Positions 41,362 to 50,403 of a DNA stretch of 52,233 bases are shown here, piece by piece. Below the pieces are notes generated by a model that made no database searches, was not told the origin of the DNA, and saw nothing but the letters and a program-made list of their open reading frames with translations. Source of the stretch: CAZWEZ01 sp964632795 (lineage in GTDB: Bacteria > Pseudomonadota > Alphaproteobacteria > Rhodospirillales > 2-02-FULL-58-16); assembly GCA_964632795.1 (NCBI GenBank), contig CAZWEZ010000012.1, positions 1 to 52,233 on the forward strand, read 5' to 3'. Position 1 is the stretch's first letter; every line of letters begins with the position of its first letter. The translations under genes and the position numbers were made by a program.

Positions 41362-42116
41362 ACGGCGACGCGCTCATCGAAGCTCTCGATCTGCCTGCGG
41401 GCAGCCGCGTGGATCAGCGCGTGCCCAAGAAGCTGCTGCTCGAGAACGGTGCGCCCACTGCCGCGGACAAGCGCATCATCAACGACGGCATCGACGAGCT
41501 GCTCTGGCTGGCGGCGCTCAAGCCCACGACCATCGGCGTGCCTGAGTATCGCGACGACGTGAGGGAATATCTGGAGATCGCCGTGCTGCGCCTCAACTTG
41601 CGGGCCGCAGCCAAAGCGACGCGGCTGGTCGAGCTTGTGCACCGTGCGGTGCCGTATCCGCTGCTGCTGTTGACGGAGCAGGGCGAACGGCCCGGACTAT
41701 CTGTCGCCCACAAACGCTGGTCCCAGGGCGAGGCGGGCAAGACGGTACTGGAGGGCGACGTGGTTGCCGCCGAGTTGGTCGCTGAGCGCGATGGCGAGCG
41801 CTGGCCCTCCTTCTGTGATGCCCTGGCGCTCGGCAAGCAGCCACGCACAACACTCCACGCGCTGTATCAGGGCTGGATAGAAACCCTGCAGGCGCTGCTC
41901 GCTGCTCGCGTGACCGGCACCTTCGCGGTTGCCGCTAACGCCGAACACGCTGCCGTCCGGCGCGACGCGCTGCAAGAATGCGCGCGGCTCGACGCGGAGA
42001 TCGCGCGCCTGCGTGCCACCGCCGCGAAGGAGAAGCAGATGGCGCGGCGAGTGGAACTGAACTTGGAACTCAAGCGCGTGGAAGCGGCCCAGGCTGCCGC
42101 TCGCGCCAATTTATGA
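41358..42116 (+). CDS. DUF4391-like protein
   Basis: A 252-residue protein starting inside the helicase stop codon. Conserved-looking pieces are LPAGSRVDQRVPKKLLLENG, then INDGIDELLWLAALKPTTIG, and AVPYPLLLLTEQGERPGLSVAHKRWSQ-type sequence, as in DUF4391 proteins. Its last 60 residues are a long coiled coil (ARLDAEIARLRATAAKEKQM). DUF4391 proteins regularly sit between a SNF2-like helicase and a DNA methyltransferase in predicted defence operons; the biochemical role is unknown. The coiled coil suggests a scaffold or partner of the helicase or methyltransferase, which is inference. Confidence 0.75.
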   Translation: MNGDALIEALDLPAGSRVDQRVPKKLLLENGAPTAADKRIINDGIDELLWLAALKPTTIGVPEYRDDVREYLEIAVLRLNLRAAAKATRLVELVHRAVPYPLLLLTEQGERPGLSVAHKRWSQGEAGKTVLEGDVVAAELVAERDGERWPSFCDALALGKQPRTTLHALYQGWIETLQALLAARVTGTFAVAANAEHAAVRRDALQECARLDAEIARLRATAAKEKQMARRVELNLELKRVEAAQAAARANL

Positions 42117-44110
42117 TGAACGAGGACGCGATGCAGAAATTCACCGCCGCAGACCCCGAGACCAAATCTCCCGACCTCGCCACCGCGAACCTCGCCGCAC
42201 TCCGGGCGCTCTTTCCCGAGCTGGTTACCGAGGGGCCGGACGGCGTGGCCGTTAATCTCGACGTGCTCAAGCAGCTCGTGGGCGACAAGACTGTCACTGA
42301 TGCTGAGGAGAAATACGGCCTCAACTGGCACGGCAAACGCCGCGCCCGCCAGCTTGCCCTCACGCCCAGCACCGGTACGCTGCGGCCTTGCCCTGCAGAC
42401 AGCGTGGACTGGGACACCACCCAGAATCTCATGATCGAGGGCGACAACCTCGAAGTCCTGAAGCTTCTCCAGAAGTCCTACGCCGGGAAGGTCAAGCTTA
42501 TCTACATCGACCCGCCCTACAACACGGGCAAGGACTTCGTCTATCCCGACAACTTCCAGGACAGCATCAAGAACTACCTCGAACTAACGGGGCAGTTGGA
42601 AGGAGGGAAGAAGATCAGTTCGAATACCGAAGCCTCTGGTCGATTTCACACCGACTGGCTCAATATGATGTATCCCCGCCTGAAGCTCGCCCGGAATTTA
42701 CTCCGGGAAGATGGGCTGATTGCAGCCTCAATTGACGATACTGAAGTCGGGAATTTGCGATGTGCTCTCGATGAAGTTTTTGGCGAAGAGCAGTTTCAAG
42801 CTCAGGTCGTCGTCCAGTCAAACAAGCGTGGCCAAACCTACAAGCAGATAGCCAGGACCCACGAATTCTTGGTTATTTACTCCAAGAGTGAAGCCATGGA
42901 ATTAAACGAGTTGGAAAAGGCCGCCGATGCGCTGCCATTCAGCGATTCTATAGGGGCATTTGACTTATGGGAACTTCGGAACAGAAACCCGAAATTTGGC
43001 AGGTTCAACCGGCCCAATTTGTTCTTTGCCATCTATGTCCTGCCCGACTCGCTTGACGAGTGCGGATTTTCGCGGGTGTCGCTCGTTCCAGTAGGCAACG
43101 ATTGCGTCAAGGTTCTTCCACTTAACAGCGAAGGTGAGGAGGGCTGCTGGAGATGGGGAACGGAAAAAGTCAAGCAGTGCGACCCAAAGGCCAGTTCGCC
43201 AGTGCTTGTGGCGCGAAAGCGTCGGGATGGCGAATGGAACATTTATCAAAAATCCCGGAAAAGCACGACGAAGGTTAAGTCAATTTGGACCGAGACCGAG
43301 TTCATTAATGAGCAAGGAACAGTCGAACTTGGGCGTATAGGGATGGGGGACGTTTTTGACCACCCGAAGCCTGTGGCTCTACTTCAGCGATGCATATTCA
43401 TGGCAACAGCACCCGACGATGTCGTCTTAGACTTCTTCGCTGGTTCCGGCACGATGGGCCACTCGGTTCTTGCGCAGAACGCAACAGACAGCGGAAAACG
43501 ACAGTACGTTCTCGTTCAGTTACCGGAGCCACTCGATCCAAATGAGCGGCAGCAAAAGACGGCAGCAGATTTTTGCGACCAACTTGGCAAGCCACGCACT
43601 ATCGCCGAGTTGACCAAAGAACGTCTTCGCCGCGCCGGGAACAAGATCAAGGACGAGAACCCGATGTTCGCGGGGGACCTCGGCTTCCGCGTCTTCAAGC
43701 TCGCCAGCAGCAACATCCGGGCGTGGGAGCCGGACCGTGAGAACCTCTCCCAGACGCTTGAAGCCTCTGTCGAACACCTCAAGACCGACCGCACCGAAGC
43801 GGACATCCTTTGCGAGCTGCTACTCAAGCTCGGCCTCGACCTCTGCGTGCCGATCGAACAGAAGACGCTCGCCAGCAAAGCGGTGCACAGCATCGGCAGC
43901 GGCGTGCTGTTCGCCTGCCTCGCCGCGACGATCACCCGCGACGACGTCGAGCCGCTCGCCCAGGGCATCATCGAATGGCACAAGGCCCTCGCCCCGGCGG
44001 GCGAGACCACCTGCGTCTTTCGCGACAGCGCCTTCGCCGACGACGTGGCCAAGACCAACCTGGCCGCCATCCTCCAGCAGCACGGGCTTCAGAACGTGCG
44101 GAGCTTGTGA
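42113..44110 (+). CDS. mod: Beta-class adenine-N6 DNA methyltransferase (Mod of a type III-like system)
   Basis: A 665-residue methyltransferase. The catalytic motif IYIDPPYNTGKDF is at about 130-140 and the SAM-binding motif DFFAGSGTMGHSVLAQ at about 440. This order (catalytic first) is the beta class, as in type III Mod proteins. The target-recognition region lies between them and is of different, less GC-rich composition (42650-43450), which suggests exchange of specificity. Start choice is uncertain: ATGs at 42113 and 42116 overlap the DUF4391 stop, while one at 42131 has GAGG at the right distance. It should protect host DNA by methylating adenines in an unknown asymmetric site. Confidence 0.92.
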   Translation: MMNEDAMQKFTAADPETKSPDLATANLAALRALFPELVTEGPDGVAVNLDVLKQLVGDKTVTDAEEKYGLNWHGKRRARQLALTPSTGTLRPCPADSVDWDTTQNLMIEGDNLEVLKLLQKSYAGKVKLIYIDPPYNTGKDFVYPDNFQDSIKNYLELTGQLEGGKKISSNTEASGRFHTDWLNMMYPRLKLARNLLREDGLIAASIDDTEVGNLRCALDEVFGEEQFQAQVVVQSNKRGQTYKQIARTHEFLVIYSKSEAMELNELEKAADALPFSDSIGAFDLWELRNRNPKFGRFNRPNLFFAIYVLPDSLDECGFSRVSLVPVGNDCVKVLPLNSEGEEGCWRWGTEKVKQCDPKASSPVLVARKRRDGEWNIYQKSRKSTTKVKSIWTETEFINEQGTVELGRIGMGDVFDHPKPVALLQRCIFMATAPDDVVLDFFAGSGTMGHSVLAQNATDSGKRQYVLVQLPEPLDPNERQQKTAADFCDQLGKPRTIAELTKERLRRAGNKIKDENPMFAGDLGFRVFKLASSNIRAWEPDRENLSQTLEASVEHLKTDRTEADILCELLLKLGLDLCVPIEQKTLASKAVHSIGSGVLFACLAATITRDDVEPLAQGIIEWHKALAPAGETTCVFRDSAFADDVAKTNLAAILQQHGLQNVRSL

Positions 44111-44114
44111 CGCC

Positions 44115-44633
44115 ATGGACACTACGGCCCCGAAGACGTTTCTGACGTTTGCCTATGGCTCAAACATGTTGACGCGGCGAATCAGGGAGCGGTGCCGTTC
44201 GGCAACGGCGCTGGGAATGGCCGAACTGCCAGGACACGAACTCCGCTGGCACAAGCGGAGCCGGGATGGGTCGGGAAAGTGCGATGTTGCTGCGGTTGAC
44301 GCGCCAAACGCGACGGTCTTCGGCGTTTTGTACGAGATCGCGGTGGACGAGAAGCACCCGCTTGACCAGGCGGAAGGCCTTGGCAGTGGGTACGACGCGA
44401 AGGCCGTGACGGTTATCTGCAAGGGTCAGCCGTACGACGCATCCGTCTATTACGCTACTGCGATTGATACATCCCTCAAGCCATACACCTGGTACAAGGC
44501 GCTGGTTGTGACCGGGGCCAGGGAACACGGCCTGCCGGCGTCGTACCTCGAGAGATTGGAATCCACGGAAGCTAGAGAAGATTCTGATTGCTACCGGGAG
44601 GCCATGAACTTGCAGATTGCCGATGCGGAGTGA
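44115..44633 (+). CDS. Gamma-glutamylcyclotransferase-like protein inside the restriction operon
   Basis: A 172-residue protein with the GGCT hallmark FLTFAYGSNMLTRRIRERC at the N-terminus and LDQAEGLGSGYDAK, where the Glu of the 'LDxxEG' motif is the catalytic acid. VFGVLYEIAVDEK and VYYATAIDTSLKPYTWYKAL complete the family pattern. GGCT enzymes cleave gamma-glutamyl amino acids or amides. Its presence four bases after mod and 72 before res is notable; similar genes occur in some defence loci. The role could be in removing a gamma-glutamyl modification, but that is speculative. Confidence 0.82.
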   Translation: MDTTAPKTFLTFAYGSNMLTRRIRERCRSATALGMAELPGHELRWHKRSRDGSGKCDVAAVDAPNATVFGVLYEIAVDEKHPLDQAEGLGSGYDAKAVTVICKGQPYDASVYYATAIDTSLKPYTWYKALVVTGAREHGLPASYLERLESTEAREDSDCYREAMNLQIADAE

Positions 44634-44705
44634 ACGTCCAATCGGGTGCGCGTGCATCGTCGCCTTGTCGTGGCGCGGGCGTGTTTTTGGAGGGAACCTA
44701 TATCG

Positions 44706-47700
44706 ATGAAACTCCACTTCGAACCCAGCCTCGATTACCAGCTCCAGGCCATCGAAGCGGTCTGCGGTCTCTTCCACGGACAGGAAACCTGCCGCACCGA
44801 GTTTACAGTCACGCAGGATGTTGCCGATGCACAGGCGCGTCTAGCCTTTGCCGAAAACGACCTCGGTATCGGCAACCGGTTGACCCTGCTGGACGACGAG
44901 TTGCTGGCAAACCTGCATGCCATCCAGCTCCGCCACGGCCTCGCCCCCTCGGCCTCGCTCGCGTCCGGAGATTTCACCGTGGAGATGGAGACCGGCACCG
45001 GCAAGACCTATGTCTATCTGCGCACCGTCTTCGAGCTGAACAAACGCTACGGCTTCACCAAGTTCGTCATCGTGGTGCCGTCTGTGGCGATCAAGGAAGG
45101 CGTCTATCACACCATCGAGACCGCAGCGGAACACCTCAAGGGGCTCTACGCGGGCGCGCCCTTCGACTTCTTCATCTACGACTCGGCGAAGCTCGGCCAG
45201 GTGCGCAACTTTGCCACCAGCCCGCAGATCCAGATCATGGTCATGACCGTCGGCGCCATCAACAAGTTCGGCGACGAACAGCAGGCGCAGATGGAGGAAG
45301 CCGACGAGGCCGCACGCCGCGAGAAATCCAAGAACGTGATGTATCGCCCCAGCGAGAAGACGGGCGGGGAAAAGCCCATCGACCTGATCCGCGCGACGCG
45401 CCCCATCCTGATCGTGGACGAGCCGCAGAGCGTGGAAGGCGGTCTCGACGGCAAGGGCAGGAAGGCCATGGAGCGGATGAATCCGCTGTGCAACCTGCGC
45501 TATTCCGCGACGCCCAAAGAAGCGCACCACATGGTCTTCAAGCTCGACGCGGTGGACGCCTACGAGCGCAAGCTGGTGAAGCAGATCGAAGTCGCGGCGG
45601 CCTCCGTCGAAGGTGGGCACAACAAAGCGTATGTGCGGTTTATCGCCCCCGTATCCCGTGGCAAGAGCGTCGTGGGCGCCAAGGTGGAACTGGACATCGC
45701 CACCGCACACGGCGTCGCCCGGCAAACGGTGACCGTGGCACCGCTCGACAAACTGGAAGAGGTCACCAAGCGGGAGATTTACCGGGATCACATCATCGGG
45801 CAGGACATTCGGGACGCCAAGGACGACAAGTTCATGGAGCTCCGTTATCCCGGCGGCGAAGAATACCTCCGTCCCGGCCAAGCCTACGGCGACGTGGACG
45901 CGCTGGCTGTGCAGCACCAAATGATCCACCGCACCATCAAGGAGCACCTGGACAAGGAGAAGCGCCTCGCCCCACAAGGTATCAAGGTGCTCAGCCTGTT
46001 CTTCATCGATGCCGTCGAGAAGTACCGGCAATACGACGCCGAAGGCAATCCGGTTAAGGGCGAGTACGCGCGCATCTTCGAGGAGGAATACCGCCGCCTC
46101 GCCAAGCATCCCGATTACCAGAGCCTCTTCAAGGAACTGGACCTGACGACCGCCGCCGAGGACGTGCACAACGGCTATTTCTCCATCGATAAGAAGAAGG
46201 TCGGCAGCAAGACGGTGGAGATGTTCAAGGACACCAGAGGCACCACCCAGGCGGACGACGACACCTATAGCCTCATAATGCGCGACAAGGAGAAGCTGCT
46301 GAGCTTCGACACGAAGCTCAAGTTCATCTTTTCCCACTCCGCCCTACGCGAAGGCTGGGACAACCCGAACGTCTTTCAAATCTGCGCATTGCGGGAGATG
46401 GCTTCCGAACAGCAGCGCCGCCAGACCATCGGGCGCGGCCTGCGTCTTTGCGTGAACCAACAGGGCGATCGCCTGCGCGGCTTCGAAATCAACACCTTGA
46501 CCGTGATCGCGACCGAGAGCTACGAGCAGTTCGCGGAGAAACTCCAGAAGGAGATCGAGGACGAAACGGGCATCCGCTTCGGCATCGTGGAAGCGCACCA
46601 GTTCGCCGGAGTAATTGCCACAGGAGCGGATGGGCAGCCCGCGCCGCTGGGCTTCGACCAGTCGAAGGTGCTGTGGGAGCATTTGAAGACCGCCGGTCTC
46701 GTGAACGCCCAAGGCAAGGTGCAGGACACTCTGCGCAAGGCGCTTAAGGACGGCACGCTGACCCTGCCGGAGCCGTTCGCCGCGCAACTGCCGCAGGTGA
46801 AGGAGATTCTGCGCAAGCTCGCCGGACGCCTGGAGATCAAGAACGCCGACGAGCGCAGGCAAGTCAAAAGCCGCCAGGCAGTGCTGCAGGGCGCCGACTT
46901 CAAGGAGCTGTGGGACCGCATCAAGCACAAGACCACCTACCGTGTGCAATTCGACAACGAGGCGCTGCTGGTGACTTGCATCAAGGCGCTACAGGACGCG
47001 CCGCCCATCGCCAAGACCCGCCTGCAATGGCGCAAAGCCGAGCTGGCCATCGGGCGCTCCGGTGTGGACGCTAAGGAGACGGCCACCTCCGCTTCAGTGA
47101 CTCTCGAAGAAGGCGACATCGATCTACCCGATATCCTCACCGACCTCCAGGACAAGACCCAGCTCACTCGCCGCAGCATCCACCGCATCCTCGTGGAAAG
47201 TAGTCGGCTCGATGACTTCAAGCGCAACCCTCAGCAGTTCATCGAACTCGCCGCCGAGATCATCAACCGCGCGAAGCGCCTCGCTCTCGTGGACGGCATT
47301 AAATATCAGCGCATCGGCGCGGAGGAGTACTACTGCCAACAGCTCTTCGAAACCGAGGAGCTATCCGGTTACCTCAAGTCGATGATCGACGCCAACAAGT
47401 CGGTCCACGAGCAGGTGATCTACCAGTCCGACACCGAGCGCACCTTTGCCGACGACCTGGAGAAGAACGAGGCGATCAAGGTGTACGCCAAGCTCCCTGG
47501 CTGGTTTACGGTGCCCACGCCGTTGGGCAGCTACAACCCTGACTGGGCGGTGCTCGTCCAGACCGATGCCGGCGAGCGGTTGTATTTCGTGGTCGAGACC
47601 AAGAGTGGGCTCTTTGCCGACGATTTGCGCGACAAGGAGCGAGCAAAGATCGAGTGCGGCAAGGTACACTTCAAGACGTTGGCGGTTGGTGACAATCCGG

Positions 47701-47750
47701 CGCGTTTCGTCAAGGCGACGAAGCTCGACGATCTGCTCGCGGCTGGTTGA
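44706..47750 (+). CDS. res: Type III restriction enzyme Res subunit (helicase-nuclease)
   Basis: A 1014-residue protein. It starts MKLHFEPSLDYQLQAIEAVC, with Q-motif, then Walker A VEMETGTGKTYVYLRTVF (about 93-101), LIVDEPQSVEGG (about 238), LRYSATPKEAHH, and IFSHSALREGWDNPNVFQIC, QRRQTIGRGLRLCVNQQG of the second RecA-like domain. The C-terminus has YNPDWAVLV and YFVVETKSG (about 943-968), a PD-(D/E)xK nuclease with Asp and Glu-x-Lys. GGAGGG precedes the ATG. It pairs with the Mod protein to cut unmethylated DNA after translocation. The GC-rich region is intact throughout. Confidence 0.95.
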   Translation: MKLHFEPSLDYQLQAIEAVCGLFHGQETCRTEFTVTQDVADAQARLAFAENDLGIGNRLTLLDDELLANLHAIQLRHGLAPSASLASGDFTVEMETGTGKTYVYLRTVFELNKRYGFTKFVIVVPSVAIKEGVYHTIETAAEHLKGLYAGAPFDFFIYDSAKLGQVRNFATSPQIQIMVMTVGAINKFGDEQQAQMEEADEAARREKSKNVMYRPSEKTGGEKPIDLIRATRPILIVDEPQSVEGGLDGKGRKAMERMNPLCNLRYSATPKEAHHMVFKLDAVDAYERKLVKQIEVAAASVEGGHNKAYVRFIAPVSRGKSVVGAKVELDIATAHGVARQTVTVAPLDKLEEVTKREIYRDHIIGQDIRDAKDDKFMELRYPGGEEYLRPGQAYGDVDALAVQHQMIHRTIKEHLDKEKRLAPQGIKVLSLFFIDAVEKYRQYDAEGNPVKGEYARIFEEEYRRLAKHPDYQSLFKELDLTTAAEDVHNGYFSIDKKKVGSKTVEMFKDTRGTTQADDDTYSLIMRDKEKLLSFDTKLKFIFSHSALREGWDNPNVFQICALREMASEQQRRQTIGRGLRLCVNQQGDRLRGFEINTLTVIATESYEQFAEKLQKEIEDETGIRFGIVEAHQFAGVIATGADGQPAPLGFDQSKVLWEHLKTAGLVNAQGKVQDTLRKALKDGTLTLPEPFAAQLPQVKEILRKLAGRLEIKNADERRQVKSRQAVLQGADFKELWDRIKHKTTYRVQFDNEALLVTCIKALQDAPPIAKTRLQWRKAELAIGRSGVDAKETATSASVTLEEGDIDLPDILTDLQDKTQLTRRSIHRILVESSRLDDFKRNPQQFIELAAEIINRAKRLALVDGIKYQRIGAEEYYCQQLFETEELSGYLKSMIDANKSVHEQVIYQSDTERTFADDLEKNEAIKVYAKLPGWFTVPTPLGSYNPDWAVLVQTDAGERLYFVVETKSGLFADDLRDKERAKIECGKVHFKTLAVGDNPARFVKATKLDDLLAAG

Positions 47751-47774
47751 TCACTAGGTGCATATCGTTTGGCC

Positions 47775-48557
47775 ATGGTTGCCTTCGACCGCTATTTCGG
47801 TATCGACTACTCGGGCGCGCAGACGCCGACCGCGAGCCTGAAGGGCCTCCGCGTCTATCTCGCCCAGGGCGATTCGCCGCCCGTCGAGATCCCGCCGCTG
47901 CCATCGCCGCGCAAATACTGGACCCGCAAGGGCATCGCGGAATGGCTGGTCGAGCGGTTGTCTGAAGATACATCGACGCTGGTCGGCATCGACCACGGAT
48001 TCTCGTTCCCGCTCCGCTATTTCGAGGTGCATGGGCTGTTGCCCGACTGGCCAACCTTCCTCGACGATTTCCAGCGTCACTGGCCGACCGACGAGGATCA
48101 CACTTATGTCGATTTTGTCCGCGACGGGACGGTTGGGAACGGCGCGGCGCGCATGGGCAACGCCCGCTGGCGGCGGCTGACCGAGGAACGCGCCGGCGGA
48201 GCGAAGTCCGTGTTTCATTTCGACGTGCAGGGCCAGGTGGCCAAGTCCACCCACGCCGGGATTCCCTGGCTGCGGTTCATCCGCCGCGAACTCGGCGACC
48301 GGGTGCACTTCTGGCCCTTCGACGGCTGGGACATCGCCGCAGGGCGCTCCACCGTCGCCGAGGTCTATCCCGCGCTCTGGTCGCGCGGCTTCGCCCGCGA
48401 GGGCCGCACCGGCGACCAGCACGACGCCTTCTCCATTGCCGCTTGGCTCAGACGTGCCGACCAGGACGACAGCCTAGCAGGGTTCCTGAAGCCCGATCTG
48501 ACGCCGCCTGAACGCACGGTGGCGCAGGTGGAGGGCTGGATCTTGGGAGTGGCTTAG
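47775..48557 (+). CDS. DUF429-like RNase H-fold protein
   Basis: A 260-residue protein of the DUF429 type. The pattern fits an RNase H-like fold: YFGIDYSGAQTPTASLKGL at the start with the first Asp, LVGIDHGFSFPLRYFEVHG with a second, AEVYPALWSRG with a Glu, and DQHDAFSIAAWLRRAD with the last Asp. The acidic set implies a metal-dependent nuclease, not shown directly. It follows res by 24 bases and looks like the last gene of the defence operon. The start is the ATG at 47775. Confidence 0.75.
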   Translation: MVAFDRYFGIDYSGAQTPTASLKGLRVYLAQGDSPPVEIPPLPSPRKYWTRKGIAEWLVERLSEDTSTLVGIDHGFSFPLRYFEVHGLLPDWPTFLDDFQRHWPTDEDHTYVDFVRDGTVGNGAARMGNARWRRLTEERAGGAKSVFHFDVQGQVAKSTHAGIPWLRFIRRELGDRVHFWPFDGWDIAAGRSTVAEVYPALWSRGFAREGRTGDQHDAFSIAAWLRRADQDDSLAGFLKPDLTPPERTVAQVEGWILGVA

Positions 48558-48696
48558 CGCCTGCTACGTCTGGGACCGCCGTGACGGGATGGGGACGATC
48601 TCCGCCTGCCGAGTTTCTTGAAGGGCATCCATCTTTGAGCCAAACCGTTCTACTGCCGCGCGCAGTGGATCGTCCGTGAGATGGAACGCGATCTTG

Positions 48697-48723
48697 AAAC
48701 CGGGTATGAAACCGGGTACAAAA
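48697..48723. promoter_or_regulatory. Tandem GGGTAY repeats near the right end of the island
   Basis: AAACCGGGTATGAA at 48697 and GAAACCGGGTACAAA at 48708 overlap head to tail. They match the AACCGGGTACGAA copy before the integrase at 30661. The stretch 48558-48812 otherwise has no gene. Confidence 0.5.
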
Positions 48724-48779
48724 TGCGGCTGGCTGAGGATGGCTCCAGGAATTTAGCGATTATTGACCGCATATGACGG

Positions 48780-48789
48780 TTTAACGTGT
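48780..48789. other. Candidate right attachment core of the island
   Basis: TTTAACGTGT is one base different from TTCAACGTGT at the ychF 3' end. It is 24 bases beyond the stop of the convergent core thioesterase gene, where ordinary core DNA resumes. Short match; hypothesis only. Confidence 0.3.
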
Positions 48790-48812
48790 CCAGCGTAATA
48801 CCGCCGCTATCG

Positions 48813-49238
48813 TCAGCGCATCAGGAAATGGGTGTGGGCGGTGGCGACGGGTTTGGCGGGGTCGGCCTGCCAGGCCTCGACGCGCAGGTTGGCGATCCGC
48901 CGCCCCTGCTTGATCAGGGTGCCCCGGGCGAAGGTGTCGGCGGCCCGGCAGGGCCGCAGGTAGTCGATCGACAGGTTGATGATCTTGGGGATCGAGTCGA
49001 TCTCGGCCTCCCACAACAGGTGGATGATGGCGGCGTGCTCGAGAAGCGCCCCGACGACCCCCCCGTGCAGCGCCGGGAGGATGGTGTTGCCGATGTTGGA
49101 GGGGCGGTGGCGGACCACGGTGACGATGCCCTCTTGGTCCTCGAACGATTCCAGGCCGATCACCCCGGCATAGGGGATGATGTCGTTGACGGCGGCGATG
49201 TCGCCGGTCCGCTTGAGCTCGATGATGGCCTTCAGCAT
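48813..49238 (-). CDS. PaaI-type hotdog thioesterase (copy 1)
   Basis: A 141-residue hotdog-fold protein. PALHGGVVGALLEHAAIIHL carries the HGG motif with the acidic residue on the long helix, and INLSIDYLRPCRAADTFARG is the classic strand before the CoA site. Members hydrolyse acyl-CoA thioesters, often phenylacetyl or 4-hydroxyphenylacetyl-CoA; the substrate here is not known. Its ATG lies inside the end of the next gene (7-base overlap), so the two related thioesterases are co-translated and may form a heteromer. Confidence 0.85.
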   Translation of the reverse strand: MLKAIIELKRTGDIAAVNDIIPYAGVIGLESFEDQEGIVTVVRHRPSNIGNTILPALHGGVVGALLEHAAIIHLLWEAEIDSIPKIINLSIDYLRPCRAADTFARGTLIKQGRRIANLRVEAWQADPAKPVATAHTHFLMR

Positions 49239-49708
49239 TCGCGGTCCACCCGCGCCGCCTCGGAGATCGAGAACCCGGTGGCGCTCAGCATGAAGGTGGC
49301 GACCCCGTTGGCGATCGGCTCGTCGGGGTCGTCGTGATAGGCGATGGCGCGGACGAAGGCGACGCTGGCGGTCCGCCGGTAGCAGTGGGCCGAAGCCAGG
49401 ACTGGCCGCCCGGGCGCCGCCGGCCCGAGGTAGTCGATGCGCAGGTCCAGGGTCGCGATCGGGGTGTCCTCGGGCAGCGCCGAGAGCACCGCCATCCCGG
49501 CCACGGTGTCGAGCACGGTGGTGATCGCGCCGCCGTGGAGATATCCCCGTTCCGGGTTGCCGACCAGGCGCTTGTGATAGTCGAGGCGGATGATCCCCTT
49601 GCCCTCGGCGATCGACACCACTTCGAGACCCAGCTCCCGGCAATGGGGGATGGCCTCGAAGATTTCCCTCAGGCGGTCGAAATCGGGCGGCGGCGGGGAC
49701 GGTTCCAT
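49232..49708 (-). CDS. PaaI-type hotdog thioesterase (copy 2)
   Basis: A 158-residue hotdog-fold thioesterase. The helix GYLHGGAITTVLDTVAGMAV has the HGGxxxxxxD motif, and ATLDLRIDYLGPAAPGRPVL is the matching strand. The N-terminus (DFDRLREIFEAIPHCRELGL) is the usual PaaI start. It is only distantly similar to copy 1, so this is an old duplication or two separate recruits. It is the upstream gene of the pair, with ATG at 49708. Confidence 0.88.
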   Translation of the reverse strand: MEPSPPPPDFDRLREIFEAIPHCRELGLEVVSIAEGKGIIRLDYHKRLVGNPERGYLHGGAITTVLDTVAGMAVLSALPEDTPIATLDLRIDYLGPAAPGRPVLASAHCYRRTASVAFVRAIAYHDDPDEPIANGVATFMLSATGFSISEAARVDREC

Positions 49709-49795
49709 GGACTCGCACGGTCTTCCTGCGGCGGAGCGTCCGATTATACGGGCTTTGCCGTGAAGGCCCGATCATTCTTTGAAAACGAAACGCTG

Positions 49796-50254
49796 TCAAA
49801 GCCTGCCGTCGATCGCGTAGGCGAGGATGCGGACCACCTGTTCGGGGGTCTCGGCGACCGCCTGGGCGGCGGCGTCCACCTCCTTCAGCGCGTGGCCCAG
49901 TTGGTCGTCGTGGAGGACCACCAGCGGCTTGCCCAGCGCCGCCGCGGTGCCGGCGTCGAAGGCGGCGTTCCATTGCCGGTACTTGTCGCCGAAGCGGACC
50001 ACCACCACGTCGGCGTCGCGGATCAGCACCCCGGTGCGCACGGCGTTGACGCCGGCCCCCTTGCGGTCCTTCCAAAAGGCGTTGTCCTCCTCGCCCAGGA
50101 TGTCGACCCCGCAATCGTCGCTGGCCCGGTGGTCGGTGACCGGGGACACCAGGCGCACCGGCAGCCCGGCGGCGGCGACGCCCTCGGCGATCCTGTCGCG
50201 CCAGTCGGTATGGATCTCTCCGGACAGGTAGACGGTCCAGGTTCGCTCATTCAT
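49796..50254 (-). CDS. YtoQ family protein
   Basis: A 152-residue protein. VYLSGEIHTDWRDRIAEGVA, then FGDKYRQWNAAFDAGTAAAL and KPLVVLHDDQLGHALKEVDA are the signature of the YtoQ family, which resembles nucleoside 2-deoxyribosyltransferase-like Rossmann proteins. The family is widespread but its substrate is unknown. The ATG at 50254 is preceded by GGAGGGAG at a good distance; the frame remains open to 50338 but reads as leader. It is alone between the thioesterases and the divergent VWA gene. Confidence 0.9.
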   Translation of the reverse strand: MNERTWTVYLSGEIHTDWRDRIAEGVAAAGLPVRLVSPVTDHRASDDCGVDILGEEDNAFWKDRKGAGVNAVRTGVLIRDADVVVVRFGDKYRQWNAAFDAGTAAALGKPLVVLHDDQLGHALKEVDAAAQAVAETPEQVVRILAYAIDGRL

Positions 50255-50403
50255 GGCGGGGCTCCCTCCACTCGGAATCGAGACGCTCGGCGGGAGTTGT
50301 ATACGACAGCCGCCGTATTCAAAGCTTATTTTCGCCATATTTCAGGGTTAGGGAACGATCGACCCGTCACCCGCCGATCACATTTTTCAGGAGGAGGTAG
50401 GCC

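Noticed and set aside
37949..48557. Classification of the defence operon as DISARM or BREX
   Set aside because: No DUF1998 (drmB), no pglZ, no brxC or brxL-like ATPase; Mod and Res are of the type III kind.
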